Assembly: GCA_963971425.1 (NCBI GenBank)
Contig: OZ020519.1
Location: 3,674,028 to 3,738,027, forward strand
From: Bryoerythrophyllum caledonicum
Lineage: Eukaryota > Streptophyta > Bryopsida > Pottiales > Pottiaceae
DNA: 64,000 bases
Direction: 5' to 3'
The notes below the pieces were generated by a model. It made no database searches. It had not been told where the DNA came from and was given only the letters and a program-made list of their open reading frames with translations. Of this stretch, positions 1 through 10,700 are shown in pieces. The number at the start of each line of letters is the position of its first letter. Position 1 is the stretch's first letter. Made by a program: the position numbers and the translations under genes.

Positions 1-1
1 G

Positions 2-2968
2 AACATACAGGCACATTCAGTAGAAGTAAATGATACTGCAAAGCTGTGGCATAGACGATTAGGCCACTTAAGCTACGCTGGCTTGAAACTATTATCATCC
101 TCACATGAAGTAGAAGGTATACCAACTATTGATTGCACAAATCGAATTTGTGCATGCTGCCTTGCTGGACGACAACATCGAGAGCGCTTCCCACGAAAGT
201 CAGATACAAGGTCATCAAAACCAGGGGAGCAAGTACATACGGACGTCATTGGACCTATGCCTCATATGTCTCTTGGAGGATCACGATATGCTCTTGTATT
301 TACTGATGACTTCTCACGAAAGAGTTGGATTTATTTTTTGCGACACAAAAGTGAAACTTTCAGCAAATTCCGTATCTTCAGAAGCATGCTTGAACAACAG
401 ACAGGAAATAAACTCAAGAATTTGAGATCTGATCGTGGTGGTGAATATTTATCTCAACTATTCATTGAATATTGCAACCATGCAGGCATTCAACGTGGAC
501 TTACTCAAGCACGCACTCCACAACAGAATGGAGTATCTGAACGGCGCAACAGAACAATTATGGAACGTGCAAGGAGCTTAGCAGCTGACGCAACTTTACC
601 AACATATTTATGGAGTGAGGCGGTGGCAACAGCCACATACCTCATTAATAGGAGCCCAATTCGAGCCAACTCTGGAACCCCGCCAGAAAATAAATTTTCA
701 GGTACCAAATCTGACCTTCATCATCTTAAGATATTTGGTTGTCTGGCATATGTCCACGTTCCCAAGGAAGACAGAAACAAACTTGACAGCAAGACACAGA
801 GGTGTCTATTCGTTGGATATGACCTTGAAACTAAAGCTTACAGACTATATGACCCAAGACGGCGCAAGATTATCTTAAGTAGAGACGTCATCTTTGATGA
901 AGGGAAGGTTGGATACCATCACCTTGACCAAGCAGAGGTAGAGACCACGTCAATCTATGACATAGGACTACCACCCCATACAATTCCCACTGACGCAGCA
1001 GACATGCACACGCTTGAAGTCAGAACGACAGTCAATACAAGTCGTGCCCACACTAATGCATGCCAAGAATCAATTAATGTAGGGGGCATGGAGATAGACT
1101 CAATGAACACTGGGATCAGTCCTGGCGACCCAAGCCGCGACCTGCATAGCATGGGAGGGCTTCTTTACGGGGAGGGTGGGTACCCTGAGGGTATCAGGCC
1201 CATGGGAGGGACACATGAGCTACAGCCCCAAAATCCCATCGGGCTCCATGCAACTCCAAGACCCGGCTTATTGGAGGGAGCCGCGGCAGTACCTCACCCT
1301 GTCGCACCATTGTCACCCTCGCAGGTCGATCATCAGATTGATTCTCCTCGCCGCAGCTTCAGAGACCGGAGACCTTCAGTAAAATTGAAAGACTTCTGGA
1401 CACTTGCGGCGGAAACACCTTCAGAACCCCAAACCTACGATGAAGCAATTCAAAATAGTGAATGGCGAACAGCAATTGACCGCAAAACAGGCTCAGTCTT
1501 AAAGAACAACACTTGGGAAATAATTGATCGTCCACTGCACAAGAAGCCTATTACAGCAAAATGGCTTTTCAAACTCAAGTAGACAGGAAATATCATCAAA
1601 CGTAAAGCACGTATTGTTGCACGCGGATTTCAACAGCGTGAAGGAATCGACTATCATGAAATTTTTGCCCCTGTTGTTCGTTGGTCCACTATTCGGACAG
1701 TCCTATCATTGGCCGCCAAGAACAACTGGCCTATATATCAGATGGACGTCGTAACTGCATTCCTGAATGGACATTTAAAAGAAGAAGTTATCATGGAAAT
1801 CCCTCCCGGTTTTCCATCTGCCAATGATCCTCGCAAAGTATGTCGCTTGAAGAAGGCACTTTACGGGCTGAAACAAGCATCCAAAGCATGGTATGATGAA
1901 GTTGACGCATGGATGCGTAAATAGGGCCTCACACGTAGTGCACAAGATCCCAATCTTTACTATGCCACTATCAATGGCAAGCACGTCATATTACTTCTAT
2001 ACGTCGACGACCTTCTCATCACGGGCTACAATGCAGCTGAAATCGACCGTTTACGAGATGCTTTCTGTAGAGACTACGACATGACAGATTTAGGTCTGGC
2101 TCGAATATACCTCAATGCTGAACTCGCACGAACTCAGGCTGGAATCTTTCTCACTCAGAGAAACTACATCACACAACTACTCAAGAGATTCAACATGTCC
2201 CACTGCAACCCTTGTCGCCTTCCCATGGATCCTAACCTTCAGCTACAACGACACACTAATACAAGTCCTGTAGACACTTATCTCTACCGTTCACTTGTTG
2301 GCAGCCTCATTTATTTAACAAACACCAGGCCTGATGTAAGTTATGCGGTCAGCACCGTCTCTCGCTACATGGATGCTCCTGAAGAAGCTCACTATCAAGC
2401 TGCCAAAAAGATCCTACGTTATCTCCAAGGGACAATCGATTATGGCCTCTTCCTACCTGCAGGAAATTCAGACAATTATCACACCTACAGCGATGCTGAC
2501 TGGGGCCGAGATATTGATACCAGAAAATCAACATCAGGAATACTACACAAAATCGGTAATGCAAGCATCGCATGGAGCAGCAAACTTCAACCAACAGTTT
2601 CCTTATCTAGTACGGAGGGTGAATATCGTGTCCTCACCGATGCTGCAAAAGATATCATTTACTATCGCAGACTTCTCGAGGAACTTGGATTTGATCATGA
2701 TCAGCCAACACAACTACTAAGCGACAACGAATCATGTATAAAGCTAGCTCAAAATCCAGTTCAACATTCCCGTACCAAACACATTGACATTTAGCACCAT
2801 TTTATTAGAGAAGCGTCTCACAATGGAGAAGTACAAGTCCTGCATGTTCCTACCACCCTTCAACAGGCTGATTTTCTGACCAAACCATTGGCATACTCGA
2901 AATTCATCGCCAACCGAACTAGTGCAGGCATCCTTTCTTCCGCATCTAACCCTACAGCCTATCCTTGA
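2..2968 (+). pseudogene. Copia pol polyprotein (integrase-RT-RNase H), three internal stops
   Basis: One reading frame runs from base 2 to TGA 2966-2968, interrupted only by TAG at 1580-1582, 1922-1924 and 2792-2794. The GAG-pre-integrase finger (HRRLGHLS, then CACCLAG) lies at about 45-170. The integrase DDE residues are in HTDVIGPM (about 235), SDRGGEY (about 430) and NGVSERRNR (about 530). RT follows with QMDVVTAFLNG and the YVDD active site near 2000. RNase H has YSDADWG (about 2490) and SSTEGEY (about 2610). The protein normally integrates and reverse-transcribes the element RNA. All three nonsense codons are TAG and there is no frameshift, which points to point mutation after silencing. 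Domain identity is certain; each domain is recognisable on both sides of each stop. Confidence 0.95.
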
Positions 2969-3110
2969 CCCACTGCGGAGTATACCAGCCATCAACCCAC
3001 AATGCTCGCTTAGTCTTCTTATGTCGAAAGTCCGGTGCTCTTGGATTGCTCTTTGCTGCGCGGTTATCATACCACTGAGTTGGATCCTCAAAATATGACA
3101 ACCAACAAGA
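2952..3110 (-). pseudogene. Antisense OSB-type PDF-motif fragment inside copia 3' region
   Basis: Read on the minus strand, about 52 residues carry the signature of the PDF motif of plant OSB (organellar single-stranded DNA-binding) proteins: a W..YF.DP..WYDNR start, then NPRAPDFRHKKT, then ALWVD and a PQWVKDRL end followed by a stop. In OSB proteins this roughly 50-residue motif binds ssDNA in mitochondria or plastids. Here it sits between the pol stop and the 3' LTR, in the opposite sense, with its end overlapping the last codons of pol. Upstream on the same strand (about 3110-3450) there are open stretches in two other frames that I do not recognise. It could be a captured host-gene fragment or a family-wide antisense ORF. 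Family recognition is from memory of the motif. Confidence 0.7.
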
Positions 3111-3487
3111 CTCCGTCGAAGTCTCCTCGCCCACACGTCCCTCCTGCATCACGACCTCTCCCTCTTCATATGCTCTGCCACCTTCCATCTCCTCCAACCG
3201 CCTGGCCCTAAACATCCAGAACCAACAAGTATCTAGCACCCAATCCCAAAACCGACGCATCAGCAGACCGCACTCCCACATCATCAGAAGAACAATCTGC
3301 GCCTGCACTCACAAAACCCTCGTTATAATTCATTTCGACATCCCTCCCACAACTCAAGAAAGACCCACTCACCGCAGAAAGCCGCTCTATCTGCTCCCAC
3401 AAGGTCATCGCAGTTCCTGCTGCTCGTGGCTGCACCCTCACCATCCCTCTCGAAGTGGCAAATTATGAAGTCGCAGTCGAGGGAGGG

Positions 3488-3670
3488 TGTTGAATTCTCC
3501 TGCGTCTTCCTTCCATCGTACCCTGTAGCACTGTAGCAGTGTAGCATCTGTAACTGTATATAACTTCATTCATCTTGACTTCCGGAACTGTATATAATCA
3601 GGGCGATGCCCTTCATAATCTATGCAGTGTTAACACACTTCTGTGTCGCTTGTTCTTGATGAGTTCAACA
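3488..3670 (+). repeat. 3' LTR of the copia element (183 bp)
   Basis: The ends TGTTGAATTC and GAGTTCAACA are inverted, and the left end is preceded by GAGGGAGGG. Two copies of ACTGTATATAA (near 3554 and 3588) look like duplicated TATA boxes. The 5' LTR is outside the window, so LTR identity, and hence insertion age, cannot be judged. Confidence 0.8.
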
Positions 3671-4911
3671 AAACATTGGCTCGTGTCAAGACTCAACACT
3701 CTCCTAGTCCCTGAAATATGGAAGATGTTCACAAGAACACCACAGCCTGTCATCCAATCATGCCTCGAATAATCGAAGGCAACAATCAGTATTAGAAGAT
3801 TACGTACATATAAGACATCACTTACTCTATTATTACCACAACTACAAATTAGTTTGAGGATCTAAACCTCTAAAAAAACATCTAAAACACATTCCACATT
3901 TCATTCAGATTGGTCCACACCCATTGTGCTTGGACATAGAACTTCGAAGGGCACTTCATTGCCTCCTTCAGAAGATGGATTAACTTTGACAAGATTGCAA
4001 GTATTCTAAGGAAAACGCTCATCTACACAAGGCTCTTACATGATGACATAATCGCAGCATCGGTGAATTCTAATGACATTGCCCTGGGAAGAGTAATATG
4101 CCAACGAAGGATACTGTGCCTAGAGCGTAAATGGAAAATCATACGATAGGAGACGAGACTGTTTCGGGACTAAACGTGGGACAGACACACAGGAGTCGCA
4201 AACACACAGTTCTCTCCTGCCAGTAAACGCGGATTAGCAGGACTCGAAACTCGGATGATTATCTTAGTGGAAACTACTGTAAGTGCTGAACGCTTCGTTG
4301 ACCTCAAACAGTGCAGCATCACACTGGCATCCTCAAAACCCGCTCGAGTACATCATTCGTTTCCGTGCGCTCTCGCGACCTGCGAATTTCAAAGCATCTC
4401 CTTACCAGCACGTGCTACTCGCAACTTCAAGCACCAAACCGACAAGAGCCGAATTAGCTTCAACTGCAATCCGAAGATTCTGGCCACTTCCCGACCGGTC
4501 AACTTTCCCGTCGCTCACTGTTCATGTTCACTTTGCACACCTTCGCCTCGGTCAACTGTGAGCCGCTAGCCGAACGAAAGCTCTCTCAGTTTTAAGGGGC
4601 CATCATCCCGTCGAATATCATCTTTGATTCGTTGGCAATCCGAGCGTCCCAAAATGGAACATGCGAAACTGAAATTCCACATGAGCAGCCTGCTCCTTCG
4701 GAATAGAAAAATATCATCGCCGAAAAATCTGACTCACTACAGACATCAAGCCCATGAAGCCACTTCAGAGCGCAGTGCATAAGGCGGTCTGAGCAGAGTG
4801 TTGGAGAGCTGCGAGACTCCAGAGCTGGGGTCAGTCCATCACAGCGTCTGTCTGCCATCACAGCGTCTGTAGTGCATTCCTCGGGTTTCGTTTCTTTCTC
4901 GCTCGCTCGCC
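3671..4911. other. Intergenic, no supported gene
   Basis: About 1.2 kb between the copia element and the transit-peptide exon. Only short unsupported open frames occur. The last 100 bases before 4912 (CT-rich, ending in a good ATG context) look like a 5' untranslated leader of the next exon. Confidence 0.4.
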
Positions 4912-5056
4912 ATGGCGACAACCATGCAAGCAGCGCTCGGGTACTCCTCCTTCGTCACCGCCCGTCCCTCCTCTCTCTCCACCTCCGCGTCGCGGTTCCA
5001 GCTCCGCCTCTCGCCCGTCTCCAGACGGCTACCTGTGCGCTCCGCGCAAGTGCAAG
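4912..5056 (+). CDS. Orphan first exon encoding a chloroplast-type transit peptide
   Basis: From ATG 4912 the frame encodes 48 residues rich in Ser, Ala, Thr and Arg with almost no acids (starts MATTMQAALGYSS, ends RLPVRSAQVQ). It stops in phase 1 at a good donor (AG|GTGCGTG at 5056/5057). This composition is typical of a plastid-targeting presequence encoded on its own exon. The ATG lies in a CCATGGCG context after a pyrimidine-rich leader. I find no matching second exon: a MITE-like element sits 100 bp downstream, and from 5590 the DNA encodes an unrelated phosphatase on the other strand. The mature protein is therefore unknown, and the exon may be the remnant of a truncated gene. Confidence 0.6.
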
Positions 5057-5156
5057 GTGCGTGTTCGCTGTGATCGGGAGCTCCACCCTTCCCATCTGCC
5101 GTAATGCATTAGCTCTAGTTCTTCCTTTTCGGAGCAATTGTAGATGCAGGGTAGAA

Positions 5157-5272
5157 TGACTCATTCGGGACCCCGGCCATGGATGTCACTCATGCGCACC
5201 TATGAGTCGCCTTGTATGTACAACATATGAACATTTGAGGTTCGGCCATGGCCGGGGGTCCCGAATGAGTCA
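5157..5272. mobile_element. Small MITE-like inverted-repeat element (116 bp)
   Basis: The left end TGACTCATTCGGGACCCCGG is repeated inverted at the right end (5246-5272) with one extra G, giving terminal repeats of about 26 bp around a core of about 63 bp. A possible target duplication is only 2 bp (AT, if the termini start at GACTC), so the superfamily is not assigned. It lies in what would be the first intron after the transit-peptide exon. Confidence 0.7.
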
Positions 5273-5589
5273 TGTGTCCCTCTCAGTTCTCATGTTCCTA
5301 ATTACCTGAGTCTCACAAAAGAAGCGCAGGAACGAATCACCCATATGATCATCGTCAATTTTTCTGGCAGCTTTACTTCATATTAATGAGTGTGCGTACA
5401 TGATTTGTAGGTTACCGAAGCCTGGTTATACAGTACGTAAGAGTGACCTAGCTAGAATTGAGCCTAACTGATTCTAGCATTCTGAATTTACTAATTAGTA
5501 GACTAGAATTTGTCACGCTTGAGAGAAAATTGTTATGTAAAGAACTGTGGAGATCCAGCCGAAGGTTGCATGATTCGCGTTGGCTTTTA
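5273..5589. other. Spacer, nothing recognised
   Basis: No coding signal beyond short chance frames. It forms the 3' side of the minus-strand phosphatase gene. Confidence 0.4.
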
Positions 5590-6072
5590 TCAATCCCCGA
5601 GCGAAATTGCAGAATCGGATGGTAATCTTACTGCCCTCTCCCAGTGCTCAAGTGCCTGTTCAAAGTGGAGACCACTTCCGAAGTCAAATGCTTGTGGGTG
5701 TTTTGCAAGAAGATATTCTTTGGCCTGCAGAACTGTGAGACCCAGAGATTGGATCAAATACGCCCCAACAACCGTGCAAGAGCGTTGCTTCCCTTCGGCA
5801 CAATGCACCAACACTTTTCGATTCAACTCCATGTTCTGCTGAATCGTCGTGCAAGTGGTGGGGAAAAAGCTCAACATCTGTGCCTGCTCCTCCTCACCGC
5901 CATCTACATCGTAGATTGGGTAGCGCTGGAAAACAACGTTATCCTCCAAGAGGGCACTCTTCGGCACCTCCTCTGTAATGTTCAGCACACACTCAAACGC
6001 ATGCACCTCGGGTGCAATAGCGGCAATCTCGTCCCCCACATAGAGCATTGGCAGAATCTGCGAGGAAGGCAT
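5590..6072 (-). CDS. Dual-specificity protein phosphatase, 160 aa, intronless
   Basis: This is a single-exon gene with ATG at 6072. The frame is open 14 codons further upstream but without another ATG. The protein has the compact DSP layout: an N-terminal ILPMLYVGDE strand, a general-acid loop region (YPIYDVDGGEEE), and the P-loop VLVHCAEGKQRS, where Cys is the nucleophile and Arg binds phosphate. A helix with GAYLIQ and a C-terminal F.S.LHFEQAL helix follow. The length fits minimal cysteine phosphatases that remove phosphate from Tyr and Ser/Thr. No targeting peptide or transmembrane segment is seen, so it is probably cytosolic or nuclear. The QRS in the P-loop, instead of the usual SRS, and the lack of introns are unusual. 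The substrate is unknown. Confidence 0.88.
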   Translation of the reverse strand: MPSSQILPMLYVGDEIAAIAPEVHAFECVLNITEEVPKSALLEDNVVFQRYPIYDVDGGEEEQAQMLSFFPTTCTTIQQNMELNRKVLVHCAEGKQRSCTVVGAYLIQSLGLTVLQAKEYLLAKHPQAFDFGSGLHFEQALEHWERAVRLPSDSAISLGD

Positions 6073-6114
6073 GATGATCTCACAACAACTAGTCGAAGTT
6101 CGCAAAAAAAACAA

Positions 6115-7785
6115 ATGAGCTATCGTCGACCAACAACCAATGATAACCTACGATAGAAATGGAGGAGAAATACAGAAAATAATGTAAAGGCCTGAGCACA
6201 CATGAATTTATATACCAACAAAAAGATGAATATGCTTTTACTTTGCCAAAGTAAAAGCAGCGAACCCCAAAACTGGAATTACCACCCCATGTCGAAGTTG
6301 GCCAAAAAAAGTAAAATCTAAATCTGAGCTCTCATCGCCCAAGTAACACTTTCAACAGACCTCGTAATTTGCGCGTTTAACAGAAATTAGGGTTCAGGTT
6401 AACTGTTCATCAGTTGGGGTGGGAATGTCCCACTTTACATCTAGTTGGGGTCTGCTTCCAGGTTCTGGAAGCTTCGCAGACAATATTCTGCGCAAACTCA
6501 GCTTGGATGGACCCATGTGACCACAGAAGCAGAATTGCTCTCCCGGTAATTGTCCATGATAATTTGCATTCTTGAAAGCAGTATGCGTGCTTCTAGATAA
6601 CATGGATTACGGTGTCACAGTTCGGCGGATTGATTCGGAGGATTGAGCTTCGGGTTATGATTTGGTTGCAGGCTATTTGGATCCCGGGTGTTTAAGCACT
6701 TTCCAGCTGATCACGAAATGCTATGTGTATTCGTTCGACGTCCTGCTTGTGGGGAATTTTACTGTTGGATAAGATCTGCACCTGAGAAGCTTATTCGCAG
6801 CGCCTTGGAAACAGCCCTGATATCAGCAAGGCCATCAGATTGTAAGCACATACGTTCATTATACCGATGTTGTGTGTCATGCAGCCTCGCTCGGGGTTGC
6901 CTTGCGACCAGAAAGCCTGCCGGACAGTTTTTCGAACAAGTTTTCTTTCGTCCTGACAGTGGGTTTGGATCATGGATTCGATAAAAACCTTTAACTTAGT
7001 GTCAGAGTTGCAGAAGTATGAGACGCCCAACAAATCTTGTCATCACATGAGAATCGGTTAGTAGGATGCCAAGCCCGATGACAGGCGAATATTCGCGTTT
7101 TTTGTATTGTCAGGTCAGGAGGACGCATGAGCTCCATAAGTCAGCAACATCTACTTTCGATTTGCCAAGAATATAAACTAGTCAGAGATCTTGCCATGTG
7201 TGCCGGCCTGTATTAAGGAGAGGTCGGTTGTGTATCTGCTAGGTGGACCCTGTCGATTGATTCCATCTGGGACTGAGGATGATCGGGAATATCACAATAT
7301 TTTTCAATAAGCTCAGTACAATACATGAACGTGAATTGAGTACGAATACCAAAGAGAATGTCGGCAATAAACTTAATATTCGAGCAGGGGGATTGGAAAT
7401 AGTCTGCTGTTTCTGCACATGCGGACAAAATTTGATCTACGAATCTAAACATGTATTATAATCACTAAGAGTCAGCCTATTCTTCTAGACCAGGACAACA
7501 ATACCACTTATGCCTCTATGAGAGTCTTGAAGCTCCCTCCCCGGGCTGGGACTACGCCGTCACATGGTCCAGATGCATGAATTGAAACCGAGCAATTATG
7601 CTAGAACTGCACATCTACAGTGTGAGAATCTGAGAGTCAAAATGAAATGCTCTGATACATGCACTTTAATGTTCACGTTCCTCAACTTGATTTCGGTAAG
7701 TCGCTCATGAATCTCCCTGCAGATCTACTTGCACGGTTAGTGGGTGAACCTCAACTGGCTAATCAATGTAGACAATCAAGTAAGC
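6115..7785. other. Intergenic between phosphatase and epsin
   Basis: About 1.7 kb. It should hold the phosphatase promoter (minus strand, just above 6072) and the epsin 3' untranslated region (below 7786). No further exon, repeat pair or RNA gene was recognised. Confidence 0.4.
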
Positions 7786-10700
7786 TTAACTACCTGAGCC
7801 GATACTGCTGTTCATGTGCCTCAACTGCAAACTATCAGCTGCTGCGCTCGAAGCAATCTCGTTCATGCTAAGTGATGAATGCTGGTCTTTCTTCGGACCT
7901 GCTTGATACCCAGATCATATCAAATCCAGGATTTTTATATAATAATAGCTTTGAAGAGAATCGGATGAATAACCTGATCGAATCATTCGTATCAATAACC
8001 TGAATCATTTATTCTGTCAGTACGTTGCTCATAAATAGCATGAAATCTAGCAATCTCGACAATAATAGATACGGAGTATATATCTTTTAAAAGCTGTGAG
8101 GACCGTACCTATCGACAGGTCCACAAGACTGGCAATGAGAGGGTCGTCCCAGAAAGCTGAGGAAGTGGTGGACACGAAGGGGTAGTTCCGAGTCGCTTCC
8201 ATGACATGATCCTTCGTAGCAAACGGATTAAAGGAGTCGAAGAAATCGACTGGGACCTGTTCGTTACTCTGGGCTCCACCATTGGGAAGTAGTACGCCCT
8301 CAGTGGTTGGTTTCGGAGACTCGTCGAAGGATGCAAAGGAAGGATTGAAACTGTCGAATGATGTCCCATCAATCTGACCGAAAGGTTGAAACTCAGTTTT
8401 GTTCACGGGAGTAGGCACGGAACTCGCTTTGAAAGCCTGACTGAACGCAGTTGGAGCTTAGAGATCTGATACCTGCAAAAGAGAATGCAGCCACAACCAG
8501 GGTTGTCATAACGGACGGGTTGAGGTGATCGGACGGAACATCCGGACGGGCGGTCCGGACAGCACGGTCGGACGCTTCGGACGGATTGCCCGAAGAGCGC
8601 CCAGTAATTTTTTACAAGTAAGAAATTTTTACAATGATCGCCACGTCACATACGGACGTGTCACGCCACCGTGGCACTAGGGCGGAGACGTCACCGCCCC
8701 TAACGTCCCCGCCCCTTTCCCGCCTAAATTTGGAGTCAGAATGTTTGAATGGGCATAACTCACTCAAAAATAGTCCAAATCAAGCGTTTGAGGTGTGATT
8801 TGGCATCTAAATTTTGCGTAGATGCCAAAAAACATATCACACGCTTGATTTGGACTATTTTTGAGTTAGATATGGCCGTTCAAAGATCCTGATTCTTAAA
8901 TTAGGCGGGGAGGGGCGGTGACGTCTCCGCCCCTACCATTTAGGAGCGGTGATGTCCCCGCCCCTACTTTTTTGGCCGGACACATTCTTGCGGCCAATAT
9001 ATTATTTTATGTAATCAATTATTCATTTTTTTAGTTTTTATCCTACGTGGCATCACTTTAGTTCACACATGGCTGCCACGTCGCCTGTTTTTTACCTAGC
9101 TCTACCGGACGGGCGTACCGGACGTCCGTCCAGTATGACAACCCTGGCCACAACTTCACTAATCACTATACAAACGTGGATCACATTACAAAATTTTCAG
9201 GTGTAAATGCCTTGCGTACTCACGCTCGTGATCGCAGGAGGATAAGATGCTTGGAATTTCACATCTGCAAACAAGTCCTCCAAGGCAGCGTTCTGGTTCG
9301 GAATGCGAGACTCATCCTTGGCGACTGGCACTGCAGTTGGATCCATTGATACAACTCACACACTTCAGAGCTAGTGGCACAGATTATCGGTTAGTGTCGA
9401 TGACTCTTGACTAAGAAAATACTGCAGATAGATAATTGAGACAAAGACTTCGATGATGATTGACACTAGAGGAAGAGAGAGGGAGAGGGACTTAAAGGAC
9501 CTGAGGGCTTTGAGGTTCCACGCGGATCGAAATCATCGTCGAAGTGGTCAGTTGCAGGATTGATGGTGAAGAAGAGCTGAGGTGTGGGTCCAGAGCTTGC
9601 CTGCGGTAGATTAGTCTGTGCTCGCGTTACGGCTGCCACCACTCCCTGATTCCCTGGCGCCCTGGCACACACAGCAGCAAGCAAGCAAGCAACTTCACAG
9701 GATGACATAATCATTCCTTGACAAAGACCAACTACGAACTGTTGTATGTGTGTTTAGGCAATTTCTAGCATAGTCAGCAGGGAATTACCTGGTGTACTGG
9801 CGATAACCGTCGATATCATGACTCCTGTCCCCGTCCGTAGAGGACCCTCGGTCGCTATTGCGGTCGCCTCCTTTCGAAGAAGCACAGAAGTCATTCTGCT
9901 CCTTCTCACCGCAACTGCAGTCATCCTGACTTGGATTAGAACTGGCTCCCGACTGAAGACTTCGCATGTTGTTAGACACCTTAGCATCAGTTGTATCAAA
10001 AGCGGAACTAATTGGAAACAGAGCCGAGAATCTCAAATCGAGAGACTGTAGTGACCAAACCAAGTTGACTTCAGACCTGTTCAACTCAGCTGGTCGTTGT
10101 GACCGACATGATTCCTGAGCCACAGTGCCGTCAACATCGTCCTTGTGTGCTTTGGTGCTTGAGCCTCCACCATACTGTTCTTCGTCATCGTAGCTTCCGC
10201 TGGTGCTTAAATATGAGGTCGGCTTGAATGCCATTCCTGTACTGGAAAGGCCTCGGTATCTGCACAGCCAGCAATGCTTGCTGATACAGTTCACATGCTC
10301 CAGTCCCTCATAGCTTCGGAGGGTGTTCGCTTACTTGTCTCTATTGGCAGCAGCCTTCTGCCGAAGCTCGCGAATCTTGCCACGGTCATTGATGAGGGCC
10401 AGCACGCTCTCTGCCTTTTTCTGCACATTGATTCCCTGGTCTTTTCCATTGGGCTCGATATGCTGAAAGTCCAACAATGCCTGCCGTGGACAGGATTCAT
10501 TAGCTGCTGCATCATTCGAAAACAAGTGTGGTTCAGATCTGAAGCAGTTGGAAGTTACCTGGATTTGGTAGGCTTGCTCCCGAAGCTCGTCGATGACGCG
10601 CTCCGCTCCATTGGCAATGAGATACTCCATCACTGCTAGCGACTGGCAAGCACCATCAGTCATTGAGGAGCCAAATCAACGAACCAACTTGTGTCTACTA

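Larger units (their letters stand above)
1..3670 (+). mobile_element. Ty1/copia-type LTR retrotransposon, 5' end outside window, inactive
   Basis: The order GAG-pre-integrase zinc finger, integrase, reverse transcriptase, RNase H, purine tract, 3' LTR is the copia (Pseudoviridae-type) order. The 5' LTR, gag and protease lie off the left edge. The purine-rich run just before 3488 is a plausible polypurine tract, and the LTR that follows starts TGTTGAATTC and ends GAGTTCAACA, which are near-perfect inverted repeats. Between the pol stop (2966-2968) and the LTR there are about 520 extra bases that are not pol and that carry an antisense OSB-like segment. Pol is broken by three in-frame amber codons, so the copy is dead. 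Confidence 0.93.

Noticed and set aside
4592-4921. 109-codon minus-strand frame next to the transit-peptide exon
   Set aside because: No recognisable domain; it overlaps the putative promoter and leader of the plus-strand exon.
5644-6156. 170-codon plus-strand frame over the phosphatase
   Set aside because: The minus-strand frame has a complete DSP domain with P-loop; the plus frame shows no family features.
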